A stretch of DNA of 64,000 bases. Source: Saccharicrinis aurantiacus (GTDB lineage: Bacteria; Bacteroidota; Bacteroidia; Bacteroidales; Marinilabiliaceae). Positions 44,880-52,597 of the stretch are shown in pieces (within the stretch, counting starts at the first letter, position 1; every line of letters starts with the position of its first letter). The translations under genes and the position numbers were made by a program. The notes below the pieces were generated by a model, which was given only the letters and a program-made list of their open reading frames with translations, had not been told where the DNA came from and did no database searches. The DNA lies in assembly GCF_001660705.2 (NCBI RefSeq), contig NZ_LYBV02000013.1:62001-126000 (forward strand), given 5' to 3'.

Positions 44880-45599
44880 ATGAAAAAAATTCAGAAGGTT
44901 GTGAATTACATGCGTAATTCCGAATTAGCGGGTCTTTGTCAGGCAATATTGCTTGATGTTGATGAAGCTTTACTTATTAGCGACTTAAAGTTTAGCCGCA
45001 TAGTAGATGAAACAAATGGGCTTTTGCCTGCATTGGTAGGCGCCATAAGCAGAGATAAAAAATCGTCTACTTTAGAGGAGTTAGACGATAAGCGCGATGC
45101 TACCTATAAATCGATATTGCGCTTGGTATCGGCGTATTTATTGTATCCCGATGCGGCTGTAGTTAAGGCGGCTCAGGACCTTGATAAAATTATTGGCAAT
45201 TATGGTTACGATCTTATAGAGAGAGGCTACTCGGCCCAATCGGTATTGGGGCAATCGTTTATAGCCGATATGAAAAAGCCCGAATTAAGCGATAGTTTGG
45301 CTTTATTACCACCCGTTGCGGGCTTGTTAACTGCTTTTGAAACGCAGAATGATGAGTTTGTTGCCGAACAGCAGAGTTTTAAAGAAGCTGTTGTTAGTGT
45401 GGAGAAAAACGCCAATGCCACACAGTTAAAAAGAGAGTTGGTAACTGTACTTAATACTAAGTTTATTCCCTACCTGCGCATTAATCAGGTGATGGAAGAG
45501 GCTGAATATACTGAGCTTTGCCTAAAGGTGGCTACTAAAATTAACGATGCCGATAATGTGGTGAAGCAGCGTGTGAGTACTGAGGAAGTAGTGGCCTAA
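44874..45599 (+). CDS. DUF6261-like family protein
   Basis: A 241-residue all-helical cytoplasmic protein, probably of the Bacteroidota DUF6261 family; the call rests on general pattern (about 240 residues, an N-terminal segment such as NYMRNSELAGLCQAIL, a middle DDKRDATYKSILRLVSAYLLYP, helical repeats, and a C-terminal KINDADNVVKQR). Function is unknown. A start at Met3 (44880) is equally possible. It carries its own terminator and is followed by a repeat-rich 600-bp spacer. Its base composition is richer in GC than the upstream membrane genes. Confidence 0.65.
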   Translation: MYMKKIQKVVNYMRNSELAGLCQAILLDVDEALLISDLKFSRIVDETNGLLPALVGAISRDKKSSTLEELDDKRDATYKSILRLVSAYLLYPDAAVVKAAQDLDKIIGNYGYDLIERGYSAQSVLGQSFIADMKKPELSDSLALLPPVAGLLTAFETQNDEFVAEQQSFKEAVVSVEKNANATQLKRELVTVLNTKFIPYLRINQVMEEAEYTELCLKVATKINDADNVVKQRVSTEEVVA

Positions 45600-45630
45600 G
45601 TAATACCAAAACAACAAAGGGGATAAATAA

Positions 45631-45661
45631 AATAGCCAGCTCGGGGGAGCTGGCTATTTTA
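45631..45661 (+). terminator. Rho-independent terminator of the DUF6261-like gene
   Basis: AATAGCCAGCTC (45631-45642) pairs perfectly with GAGCTGGCTATT (45647-45658), loop GGGG, then T. Confidence 0.88.
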
Positions 45662-45681
45662 AGTTATAATTGTTTAGAGTT

Positions 45682-45734
45682 ATAAATGTTAAGTGATAAG
45701 TTATAAACTGTTTTACAGCTCGCCTTGAGATCGC
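45682..45734. repeat. 53-bp direct repeat, copy 1
   Basis: Begins ATAAATGTTAAGTG and ends CTTGAGATCGC. Matches 46128-46180 apart from a two-base swap. Its right end is the left arm of a REP-like element. Confidence 0.85.
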
Positions 45735-45863
45735 GTCGTTCCTCGCGAAGACGTGATATTGTATGTGCGTTGTAATTTTTAAGCGCTCGTGCGCGAATCC
45801 CTTCGCGTTCGAATTATTCAAATTAAGCGCCTCGTCATTCCGAGGTACGAAGGAATCTCAAGG
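45721..45863. repeat. REP-like inverted repeat, second element
   Basis: Left arm 45721-45755 (CGCCTTGAGATCGC and on to AGACG) and right arm 45831-45863 (CTCGTCATTCCGAGG to ATCTCAAGGC) are inverted copies related to the element at 34981-35090. A smaller palindromic patch (GCGCTCGTGCGCG, CCTTCGCG) lies in the loop. Confidence 0.7.
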
Positions 45864-45935
45864 CACCTTGTAAAGCACATTATTAATTGATAGATAAAAA
45901 ATGCTCAAGCCGCAAGGCTTCTACTTTTTTCTACA

Positions 45936-46110
45936 GCCCCAAAAGTAGACAAAAAGACCGTCGGCTGCTTTTTAAACGTCTGCCTTATTTAATAAGCTTT
46001 AAGTGCGGCCAAGTGATTTAGGAGCCAAGCTCCTAACTTCTTGGTCTTACTAAAAGGCTTATTAAAACAGCAGCCATTTAAAAAGAGGCCGAGGCTGTAT
46101 TTGGAGAGCC
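45936..46110. repeat. Nested inverted-repeat element, rod-like fold
   Basis: Four helices nest without conflict: GGCTGCT 45963-45969 with AGCAGCC 46069-46075; TTTAATAAGC 45988-45997 with GCTTATTAAA 46057-46066 (extended by three pairs inward); CCAAG 46009-46013 with CTTGG 46040-46044; TTAGGAGC 46018-46025 with GCTCCTAA 46029-46036 around loop CAA. A competing 9-bp pair is 45968-45976 with 46077-46085. No coding frame fits. It could be a palindromic mobile repeat or a structured RNA. Confidence 0.6.
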
Positions 46111-46127
46111 TGCATAAGGAATGAGTG

Positions 46128-46180
46128 ATAAATGTTAAGTGATAAGTTATAAACGTTTTTACAGCTCGCCTTGAGATCGC
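46128..46180. repeat. 53-bp direct repeat, copy 2
   Basis: Second copy of 45682-45734; here only the left half of the REP-like palindrome (46164-46180) is present, directly before the phosphatase stop codon region. Confidence 0.85.
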
Positions 46181-46195
46181 ATATCACCGTATATT

Positions 46196-47059
46196 TTATT
46201 GTAGTAATATACTTTTGATGTTTGATATTTCGTTTTCAGTAAGTCCAATGTGTTGAAGGTAATTATTAGTATTGCCGTAATCTTGTTGTATAGCTGTGGC
46301 ACAGCCTTCGAGATATTCTTTTTTCAGCTTATAAAAAGCCGTTATATTCTCTTTGTTTTCCTTCATATTAAATACGTAAGGATTATTCTTAGCCAATTTA
46401 GATAACTCGTTAATTCTTTTAGATACTTCCTCTTTTCTGCATTGGTTCGATAAAAGGTAGTCCTCAGTAATGGTTTCCCAGGGAATTCCTACAGTTGCAT
46501 GAACAAGTGCAGCTGCCGTTCCGGTTCGGTGCACACCATGCGAGCAATGAAAAACGATGGGGTAGTTATCTTCATCAGCCAATAGCTTAAATAAATTTAG
46601 GTAAGCCGATTGCCCAACCTCAATAAGAAGTTGGTGAATATCGTAGTTAAATGAAATCGGCACCTTCGAGAAATCACCATCCATCCTTGCCTTCAATACG
46701 GTTTGTGCTTCATTGTTATTGCCAGTGATGGGATAGTTATAGTAATTAACCCCATTGGGTAATTTGTCCATCCCATATTTAGCAATCTCCCCAGGGGTTA
46801 AAAAACTTACAACTGTTTTTATATTGAGCTCTTCAAGCTGAATTATATCGGTAGAATCTAACTTTGAGAGCGCACCAGAACGATAAACCAAACCTGATTT
46901 CATCATTTTGCCATCCTCGTTTGTATAGTTGCCAATATCTCTAAAGTTACTTTGTCCATGCAGTGCAATGCTTCTCTTAAAGTGATCGTTACTTTTTGGT
47001 TTGCACTGCAGTAAAAAAGTAGAAAGCAAAATGAGGCTAATAATATGTAGTGTTTTCAT
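46196..47059 (-). CDS. Tyrosine phosphatase family lipoprotein
   Basis: 287 residues with a lipoprotein signal (LHIISLILLSTFLLQCKPK, lipobox Cys near 19) and a tyrosine-phosphatase fold of the Y_phosphatase3 type. NFRDIGNYTNEDGKMMKSGLVYRSG near residue 38 is the family N-terminal signature. The active loop is HCSHGVHRTGTAA with Cys172 and Arg178 (HCx5R). It is thus predicted to be an envelope-anchored phosphatase acting on phosphotyrosine or phosphoinositide. It is the last gene of a four-gene exported-protein operon, 24 bp after the substrate-binding protein gene. Confidence 0.88.
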   Translation of the reverse strand: MKTLHIISLILLSTFLLQCKPKSNDHFKRSIALHGQSNFRDIGNYTNEDGKMMKSGLVYRSGALSKLDSTDIIQLEELNIKTVVSFLTPGEIAKYGMDKLPNGVNYYNYPITGNNNEAQTVLKARMDGDFSKVPISFNYDIHQLLIEVGQSAYLNLFKLLADEDNYPIVFHCSHGVHRTGTAAALVHATVGIPWETITEDYLLSNQCRKEEVSKRINELSKLAKNNPYVFNMKENKENITAFYKLKKEYLEGCATAIQQDYGNTNNYLQHIGLTENEISNIKSILLQ

Positions 47060-47083
47060 AAGTTATAATGTTCTAGTAGTTGT

Positions 47084-48202
47084 TTATTCTTCTGATAATT
47101 CTAGGCTTTCTGTGCAGAATAACTCTTCAATAGTTAAATGCTTGCTGGCCAAGCCTTGCTCATATGAGTATCTGAAAAGTGTTTCTAATGTTTTGCGATT
47201 GGCTTCTATCCCGTAAGGCCAAAAGTTATCGCCCATTAGTTTCTTTGTTTCTTCGTATTCTTGTGCAAACCAAGGTAGCGATGAATAGGCCCAACCAATT
47301 TTATCTAACTTGGCGTAGTGCATACTTTTTGATTTAGAATAAGCCTCAAATACTGCTTTTGCTAACCAAGGGTTTTCTTCAACAAGCTCCGTTTTAATGG
47401 CAATTACATGCATTATCGGAAAAATACCTGTTTCTGAGTAATAGGCTCTTTCAGTGCTTCGAGCATCATCAAAAAGACGTTTTACCTTAGGGTTACCTTC
47501 TATATACGATTTAGGTTCTGCTGCATGAAACAGGGCATCTACCTCTCCGCTTAATAAAAGTTCCGACTCATCTTTACCCGCAGTGCCATAAACAGCATTG
47601 ATGCCTTCAGGAACCACTTGTTCTTCGGCTGAAATTTTTCCGACAGCTTCGGCCGATGAATCTTCGTTGGATAATACCCAAGTAATATCTTCAGGATCTA
47701 CGCCATACTCATCTTTCAATACACCTCTTATCCACGTAAGTGAGGATGAAGAATAACCCGGCGTTCCTATGCGCTTTCCTTTTAAATCTTCAGGAGTGTT
47801 TATACCACTATCGGTATGTATAAAAATGCTTTTATGGCGAAATGCCCTGATGGGAAATACAGGAATTAAGGTGTAATCTCTAAAGTCGTTATTGGCATAG
47901 GCTAACATAAAAGGGTGTAGTCCTATTTCTGTAATGTCGTAAGTGCCTGCACCACTAAAGGCAGCCGTATTGGCATCACCAATTCCTAATTTCTGAAATT
48001 CTATTTCGCAGCCTTCGATAGGCACTTTGCCTTTAAAGATTCCTTCTAATCTGTCTAAGTCGTAGCCAGCTACTTTTAATTGTAACTTCTCGTTAGCTAC
48101 ATTATTTTTGTTGTCGCTTTCTGCATTTTGACACCCTGTAAACAGCAAGGATGTAATTAGAGTAAAAAGTACTGCGAATGTTAATTTATTAAATAGTTTC
48201 AT
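47084..48202 (-). CDS. Periplasmic substrate-binding lipoprotein (4,5-dihydroxyphthalate decarboxylase-like)
   Basis: The start is set at MKLFNKLTFAVLFTLITSLL because it begins a lipoprotein signal (LFTGCQNAES); the longer frame to 48334 overlaps the barrel gene and has no sense. Of 372 residues the body resembles a family named after 4,5-dihydroxyphthalate decarboxylase but built on a type II periplasmic binding fold: DLKGKRIGTPGYSSSSLTWIRG near 115 and NFWPYGIEANRKTLETLFRYSYEQGL near 330. No ABC permease or ATPase is adjacent, so it may be a receptor or an orphan binding protein. It sits between an outer-membrane barrel and a phosphatase. Confidence 0.8.
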   Translation of the reverse strand: MKLFNKLTFAVLFTLITSLLFTGCQNAESDNKNNVANEKLQLKVAGYDLDRLEGIFKGKVPIEGCEIEFQKLGIGDANTAAFSGAGTYDITEIGLHPFMLAYANNDFRDYTLIPVFPIRAFRHKSIFIHTDSGINTPEDLKGKRIGTPGYSSSSLTWIRGVLKDEYGVDPEDITWVLSNEDSSAEAVGKISAEEQVVPEGINAVYGTAGKDESELLLSGEVDALFHAAEPKSYIEGNPKVKRLFDDARSTERAYYSETGIFPIMHVIAIKTELVEENPWLAKAVFEAYSKSKSMHYAKLDKIGWAYSSLPWFAQEYEETKKLMGDNFWPYGIEANRKTLETLFRYSYEQGLASKHLTIEELFCTESLELSEE

Positions 48203-48314
48203 GACGTAATGTTTTGTAAGTGTTTGTATAGTACAAAGGTGCACTTGTTTTGTAGGAGTTTTTAATCTGATAAGACGCATCCATATCCCGAATAGACATA
48301 GAGGAAACAATTGC

Positions 48315-49157
48315 TTAAATAAAAGGACTGCCAATAACGGGTGTTATTTGTAATCGGAAGGTCCAACTGGTTGCATAACTTTCAGGGCGTATGATGTTGT
48401 ATTGAGGTTCTAATTTAATTTTAACGGGTCTTCCGGATACTTTCACCATTTTTACAATTCCAAGACCAATGGGAAAAACCAAACGTTCGTTACTCGGTGC
48501 ATTCCAATTCACACTTACAGTTGGTCCTACACCAATAGACATGGCTTTACCTTCTATATTTCTTCGTATCAAGTATTGTATATCTGTTTGAGAAACCTCT
48601 TGTCGGGATTTATCGCCGGCATACGATTCCCAATGCTGACCAACTAATCCAAGTGTCCATTTTTTTGTCATGTTAATAAGCATTAGCGAAGGCCCCATTT
48701 GATATTTTCCTTGACCTAAAAACTCAGAGGTAGCACTTGGGAAGATAAAGGTTAAACCCGCTCCCCACACAAAGGCTGATTTCTTATCCGGACCAAATAA
48801 AGTCATTAACTGAATGTCTCCCAAACCGGTTACCGTATTGCTAATTTCGTTTGTTTCGGTAAAACTAGGATTGCTCACTAAGGGGAATACAGGCCTGGCC
48901 GTAAACATGGTTGATTTTGATATTGGAACAGGTAATGCCGGTTGAAAAAAGAATGTATTAGCTACCTTATTACTTTCAAGAGAATTACCTGTTTTAATAG
49001 TTAGGTTCTCTTGGAAAACCAAGGACCAATATCGTGAAAGCGGATTATCGAGCGCCCTATTTATTTTATCAAGGTCAACATCTTCTTCCGACTGCGCATA
49101 AAGAGGCACTGCTATTGTGCAAAAAACTATAGTTAGTATAATTAGAATGTATTTCAT
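48315..49157 (-). CDS. Outer-membrane beta-barrel protein (neuromedin-U-like porin family)
   Basis: 280 residues with a signal peptide (YILIILTIVFCTIAVPLYAQS) and then alternating strands ending in an aromatic/hydrophobic C-terminus (SWTFRLQITPVIGSPFI). Segments such as NPLSRYWSLVFQENLTIKTG, FFFQPALPVPISK, VTGLGDIQLMTLFGP and FVWGAGLTFIFPSATSEFLG match the pattern of a bacterial family often mislabelled neuromedin U, a predicted outer-membrane channel. It is 48 bp downstream of the coiled-coil gene and upstream of a periplasmic binding protein, suggesting uptake of a small organic compound. Confidence 0.75.
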   Translation of the reverse strand: MKYILIILTIVFCTIAVPLYAQSEEDVDLDKINRALDNPLSRYWSLVFQENLTIKTGNSLESNKVANTFFFQPALPVPISKSTMFTARPVFPLVSNPSFTETNEISNTVTGLGDIQLMTLFGPDKKSAFVWGAGLTFIFPSATSEFLGQGKYQMGPSLMLINMTKKWTLGLVGQHWESYAGDKSRQEVSQTDIQYLIRRNIEGKAMSIGVGPTVSVNWNAPSNERLVFPIGLGIVKMVKVSGRPVKIKLEPQYNIIRPESYATSWTFRLQITPVIGSPFI

Positions 49158-49205
49158 GATAGATTGTTGAGGAGTTTATTCATCAGTTAGGGTGGGTTGG
49201 TTTTT

Positions 49206-49958
49206 CTAGTTCATTATTACTTTGTTTAATTGTTTTGCAATAGATTGCCATTGTTCTGCACTTGTTAGTGGACTGGCATCGTGATGAAATTGAACCAATT
49301 GATCAAAGGCATCGCTGCGTAATGAATTTATCTCAGTGGCAATAACTTTAAAATCATCTATGGTTGAATCGTATTGACTAATTACCGCTTGGTCAATCTC
49401 ATTTCTTTTTTGCAAAGCTTCTAAAAGTTCTTGGTAGCTATTCTCTAGCTTATCAACAGATTTCAACAAGTGTTTTTGGTTTATTTCCGAAGCAACTTCC
49501 TTTTCAATAACCAACTTTACCTTTTTAAAAGGATCTTCTTTTGTTGACTTTGATTTCTTTTGGATGTCTTTTAAGGTATGCTTTTCTGCAGTTTCAATAA
49601 TGCAGTTCCACTCTTGTTCAGTAATATACTTTAGGCAAGTGATGCGTGTTTCAAATACTTTGTTTTGATAGGCTGATAATTCATCAATCTTTTTCTCTTC
49701 AAAGGTGTAAAATTCTTTAGTAGTGGTTTTGTTACTAAGCAATAGTTTCTTAAGCTCTTTGGTATTCTGCTTTTGAGCTTTGTAGAATGATTTTGTTTCG
49801 CTCTTACTGGTTTTTAAAACTTGTTTTATTTCCTGTTTTTCGTTTTTATCAACGATACATTTATTCATTCCTTTTTCTAAGGAACTTACCATGTAATAAT
49901 CCATTTCGTTCCCTCCAAATAATAGGGCCGCAATTAAAGAAAAGATAGCAACTAGCAT
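49206..49958 (-). CDS. Exported coiled-coil protein, unrecognised
   Basis: 250 residues with a short hydrophobic N-terminus (LVAIFSLIAALLFG, signal peptide or anchor) and then almost entirely Lys/Glu-rich helices. The stretches 40-100 and 135-210 have heptad character. Three Cys are present (CIVDKN, ITCLKY, WNCIIE). No family recognised. As first gene of the four-gene operon it probably acts in the periplasm with the barrel, binding protein and phosphatase; that is inference from spacing only. Confidence 0.6.
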   Translation of the reverse strand: MLVAIFSLIAALLFGGNEMDYYMVSSLEKGMNKCIVDKNEKQEIKQVLKTSKSETKSFYKAQKQNTKELKKLLLSNKTTTKEFYTFEEKKIDELSAYQNKVFETRITCLKYITEQEWNCIIETAEKHTLKDIQKKSKSTKEDPFKKVKLVIEKEVASEINQKHLLKSVDKLENSYQELLEALQKRNEIDQAVISQYDSTIDDFKVIATEINSLRSDAFDQLVQFHHDASPLTSAEQWQSIAKQLNKVIMN

Positions 49959-50113
49959 AATTTTATAATTTAAGAAGGAAAGCCTATTGGTTTTCCCTGT
50001 AGTGTTAATTGTAACAAATATCTTTATTATTGTGTCGGGGTTTTATCCGCAATGGCCTATCCATTAATCCATTCCGACATATATGAAGTGTTGTTGTAAA
50101 AATTAAGCTAATA

Positions 50114-50139
50114 TAAAAAGGAGAGCGCTTGCTCTCCCT
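50114..50139 (-). terminator. Rho-independent terminator of the sulfatase gene
   Basis: GGAGAGC (50120-50126) pairs with GCTCTCC (50131-50137), loop GCTT; on the minus strand a T5 run follows. Confidence 0.85.
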
Positions 50140-50157
50140 TGTATTGATATAATTAGT

Positions 50158-51864
50158 TTACCAGAGCCTTTCTGTATCTTCCCATTCAGGAATGGCTTTT
50201 ATAAATTCACGAGGATCAAACGGTAAGTCATCAGGATTTATCCTTGGCTGTGAGGCATCTTTAACATTAGGCGATGCATTTTCTATCCCTTTAAAAGGAA
50301 AGTCCCTAGATTGTGCGCGGTTTGGATATTTTAAAGTCCAAAGTTCGTGTCTTAACTTCATCTCGGTAAACATCCCTTTGGTTGTAAAACCAGGTAGCAT
50401 TTTTCCGTTTACTTCGCGCGGGTCGTTGTATAGATCGTAAAATGCAGCACCACTTAATCCTGGTAACTCACCAATCCAATGGCGCTTAAAGCGACCTTTA
50501 ACGGTAGCTGCAAGAATAGGACCTGTATAGATAAAGGCATAATCACGTCTGCCAAAACCATCACCATTCAATAATAAAGAAGTTTGATCTAATCCATCTA
50601 TAATTCTGTCCGTTGGGATATATTGCTTGGCGTCAGCTATATTAGCAAAAGTGGTATACAAGTCAGTTATATGGAACATATCCCCAACTACTTGTCCTTC
50701 GTCTATCACACCTTCCCATTTAATAATAGCAGGTACACGAACGGCTCCTTCTGTAAAGTCACCTTTACCACCTCGGTAGATATGCTCAATCATTCCTTGC
50801 GGACCGTTGTGAGTCATCGGACCATTATCAGCCATTAGCACTACTAGGGTATTTTCCTCTAAGCCTAACTTTTTTAATTCAGCCATTATTTCACCTACAT
50901 AACCATCAACTTTTACGTAGCCTTCTTGCGGAAGAGCTCCACTAGTTGTATTGTTAGGCGTGCCTGGTTGGTTGCCTAAGAAAGACTGCATCATTGGCCA
51001 ATAGGCAATATAAAAAGGTTTATCTTGTTCTTTACTCTGCGCCATAAAAGCCTTGGCACGTTTTACACATTCAGGATCAATTTTATAATAGTCGTCATCA
51101 CTTTCTGTGTTTCCCCATTCACTTACAGGACCACCTTTTTTACCTTCCAAGGCCCAAACAAATCCTTTAGGAATCCATTGGTCATCTAAGGAGTATTTGT
51201 CTTCTGGGTACATGTCCGGGTACATACTTGTTGGATATAGTGCAGCTTGTTGTCCTCTGCGAACATATAAACTAGGTACTTGATTGTAAGGAGTCCAGAA
51301 AGCTTCATCAAAACCTTGGTTTGTTAAATAACTAGATTCCACATCACCTAAGTGGGCTTTTCCATAAAAGGCTGTTGCATAACCTGCTTTGGATAATACT
51401 TCTGACATGAACTCCTCTTCAGCAGCAATACCTCCATACTCATAAGGGAAGGCTACGTTAGTCATGCTACTTCTCACGGCATGTCTTCCTGTAATTGCTG
51501 CCGCACGAGAAGGTGTACATGATGGTTCAGTAATCATCCTAGTCATTAAGATGCCTTCTTCTGCAATTTTATTCATCACAGGAGTTTCAAATCCTCTGTT
51601 TTTTTGCAGTGCTGGAATACCAATCTCTCCAACTGGCATATCGTCCCACATAATATGAATAATGTTTGGTGGAGTACCGTACTTTTTTCTGAGCTTGGCA
51701 AGCTTCTTTTGTAATTCTGAATCTTCGCTAGCCCATTGGTCTCCATGCTGAGCTTCAAGAATGTAATATTCCGCATCGTGAATAATTTCTTGAGCTTTTA
51801 GGTTTATTCCTGCAAAAACTATTGCTACAATGAGCAATAATAATTTACTGTTTTTCATTCTCAT
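50158..51864 (-). CDS. Sulfatase, formylglycine-dependent (S1 family)
   Basis: Hydrolyses sulfate esters, probably on a red-algal galactan. It has 568 residues with a signal peptide (SKLLLLIVAIVFAGINLKAQE). The metal-binding IIHIMWDDMPVGEIG near residue 68 is followed by the active-site motif EPSCTPSRAAAITG, where Cys116 would become formylglycine, GKAHLGD near 165, VVLMADNGPMTHNGPQG near 338 and RGGKGDFTEGAVRVPAI near 358. All core residues are present. Maturation needs an anaerobic or aerobic sulfatase-modifying enzyme encoded elsewhere. Its neighbours (GH16, a second sulfatase, GH117) point to agar/porphyran-type substrates. Confidence 0.93.
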   Translation of the reverse strand: MRMKNSKLLLLIVAIVFAGINLKAQEIIHDAEYYILEAQHGDQWASEDSELQKKLAKLRKKYGTPPNIIHIMWDDMPVGEIGIPALQKNRGFETPVMNKIAEEGILMTRMITEPSCTPSRAAAITGRHAVRSSMTNVAFPYEYGGIAAEEEFMSEVLSKAGYATAFYGKAHLGDVESSYLTNQGFDEAFWTPYNQVPSLYVRRGQQAALYPTSMYPDMYPEDKYSLDDQWIPKGFVWALEGKKGGPVSEWGNTESDDDYYKIDPECVKRAKAFMAQSKEQDKPFYIAYWPMMQSFLGNQPGTPNNTTSGALPQEGYVKVDGYVGEIMAELKKLGLEENTLVVLMADNGPMTHNGPQGMIEHIYRGGKGDFTEGAVRVPAIIKWEGVIDEGQVVGDMFHITDLYTTFANIADAKQYIPTDRIIDGLDQTSLLLNGDGFGRRDYAFIYTGPILAATVKGRFKRHWIGELPGLSGAAFYDLYNDPREVNGKMLPGFTTKGMFTEMKLRHELWTLKYPNRAQSRDFPFKGIENASPNVKDASQPRINPDDLPFDPREFIKAIPEWEDTERLW

Positions 51865-52597
51865 GATTAAAACTGTTTAAGTTTATAGTTTTGTTTGTTT
51901 TCTGCATGGATATATATCCAAACAGTTATCGCACTATAAACTAATAAGTGCAATCTTTGTTCATTATTAATCTCCAAAAAATAAACATACAAGGAGATTT
52001 TATTTTAAGTAAGACAGTAAACTACAGATACGGATATTTAAGTGCTTGTCAGTGGTATCGGTTGATTAGTAGTGTGGTATATTGTTGCTTGTATTGATGA
52101 AATCAATGTGCCATTTATGAAGTTCTGTAGTTTGCAGCAACAAAAATTGGTTTGTAGAAATACACTTGCAGTTTGCGAAAGATTATTACCATTCAATTTT
52201 AGGAATGAGAGTTGAGTTAACTTTAAGAGGGTAATAGAAGTTTATTTAAGAATGATTAAAAAAACGATTAAGTATTGATGAAAATTGATCTTTTATTGGT
52301 GAAAAAGACCAAAGTGTCTTAATAATGTAGGGGTGATAATACCATTAATTTATTGGTTATTTTAAATAAAATGTAATTGGTAGGTTTTATACCAGTTTTC
52401 TAAGTTGTTCTAATAATTAACACGTTAAACCTTTATGGCATCTTTAATTAAAGATTGAAGATGCCTTATTATTTAACGTTAATTGGTCTGTTTATTGGAT
52501 GTGTTTTATTTTATCTCACTGTAGTGTAGTGGTTTAGGGTTTTATTTCTCTGCATCGTGATATATATTTATAGTTGTTAACTTTTAAATATTTAATC
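51865..52597. other. Divergent regulatory spacer between sulfatase and GH16 gene
   Basis: About 730 bp, AT-rich, no convincing gene. It contains a compound inverted repeat at 52415-52484 (listed separately) and a TATATTTA box near 52561-52570 that misses the final G of TAnnTTTG. No regulator gene or riboswitch is visible. Confidence 0.5.
52415..52484. promoter_or_regulatory. Compound inverted repeat upstream of the GH16 gene
   Basis: The outer arms 52415-52429 (AATTAACACGTTAAA) and 52472-52484 (TTTAACGTTAATT) pair with a 2-nt bulge. The inner arms GGCATCTT (52437-52444) and AAGATGCC (52458-52465) pair perfectly. It lies about 115 bp before the GH16 start, with no upstream plus-strand gene that would need a terminator, so an operator or structured leader is possible. 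Confidence 0.5.

Noticed and set aside
45880-46195. Possible coding gene between the DUF6261-like gene and the phosphatase
   Set aside because: All frames are broken by stops; the sequence is dominated by inverted repeats.
48203-48334. N-terminal extension of the substrate-binding protein to 48334
   Set aside because: It overlaps the barrel gene, and the lipoprotein signal starts at the internal Met at 48202.
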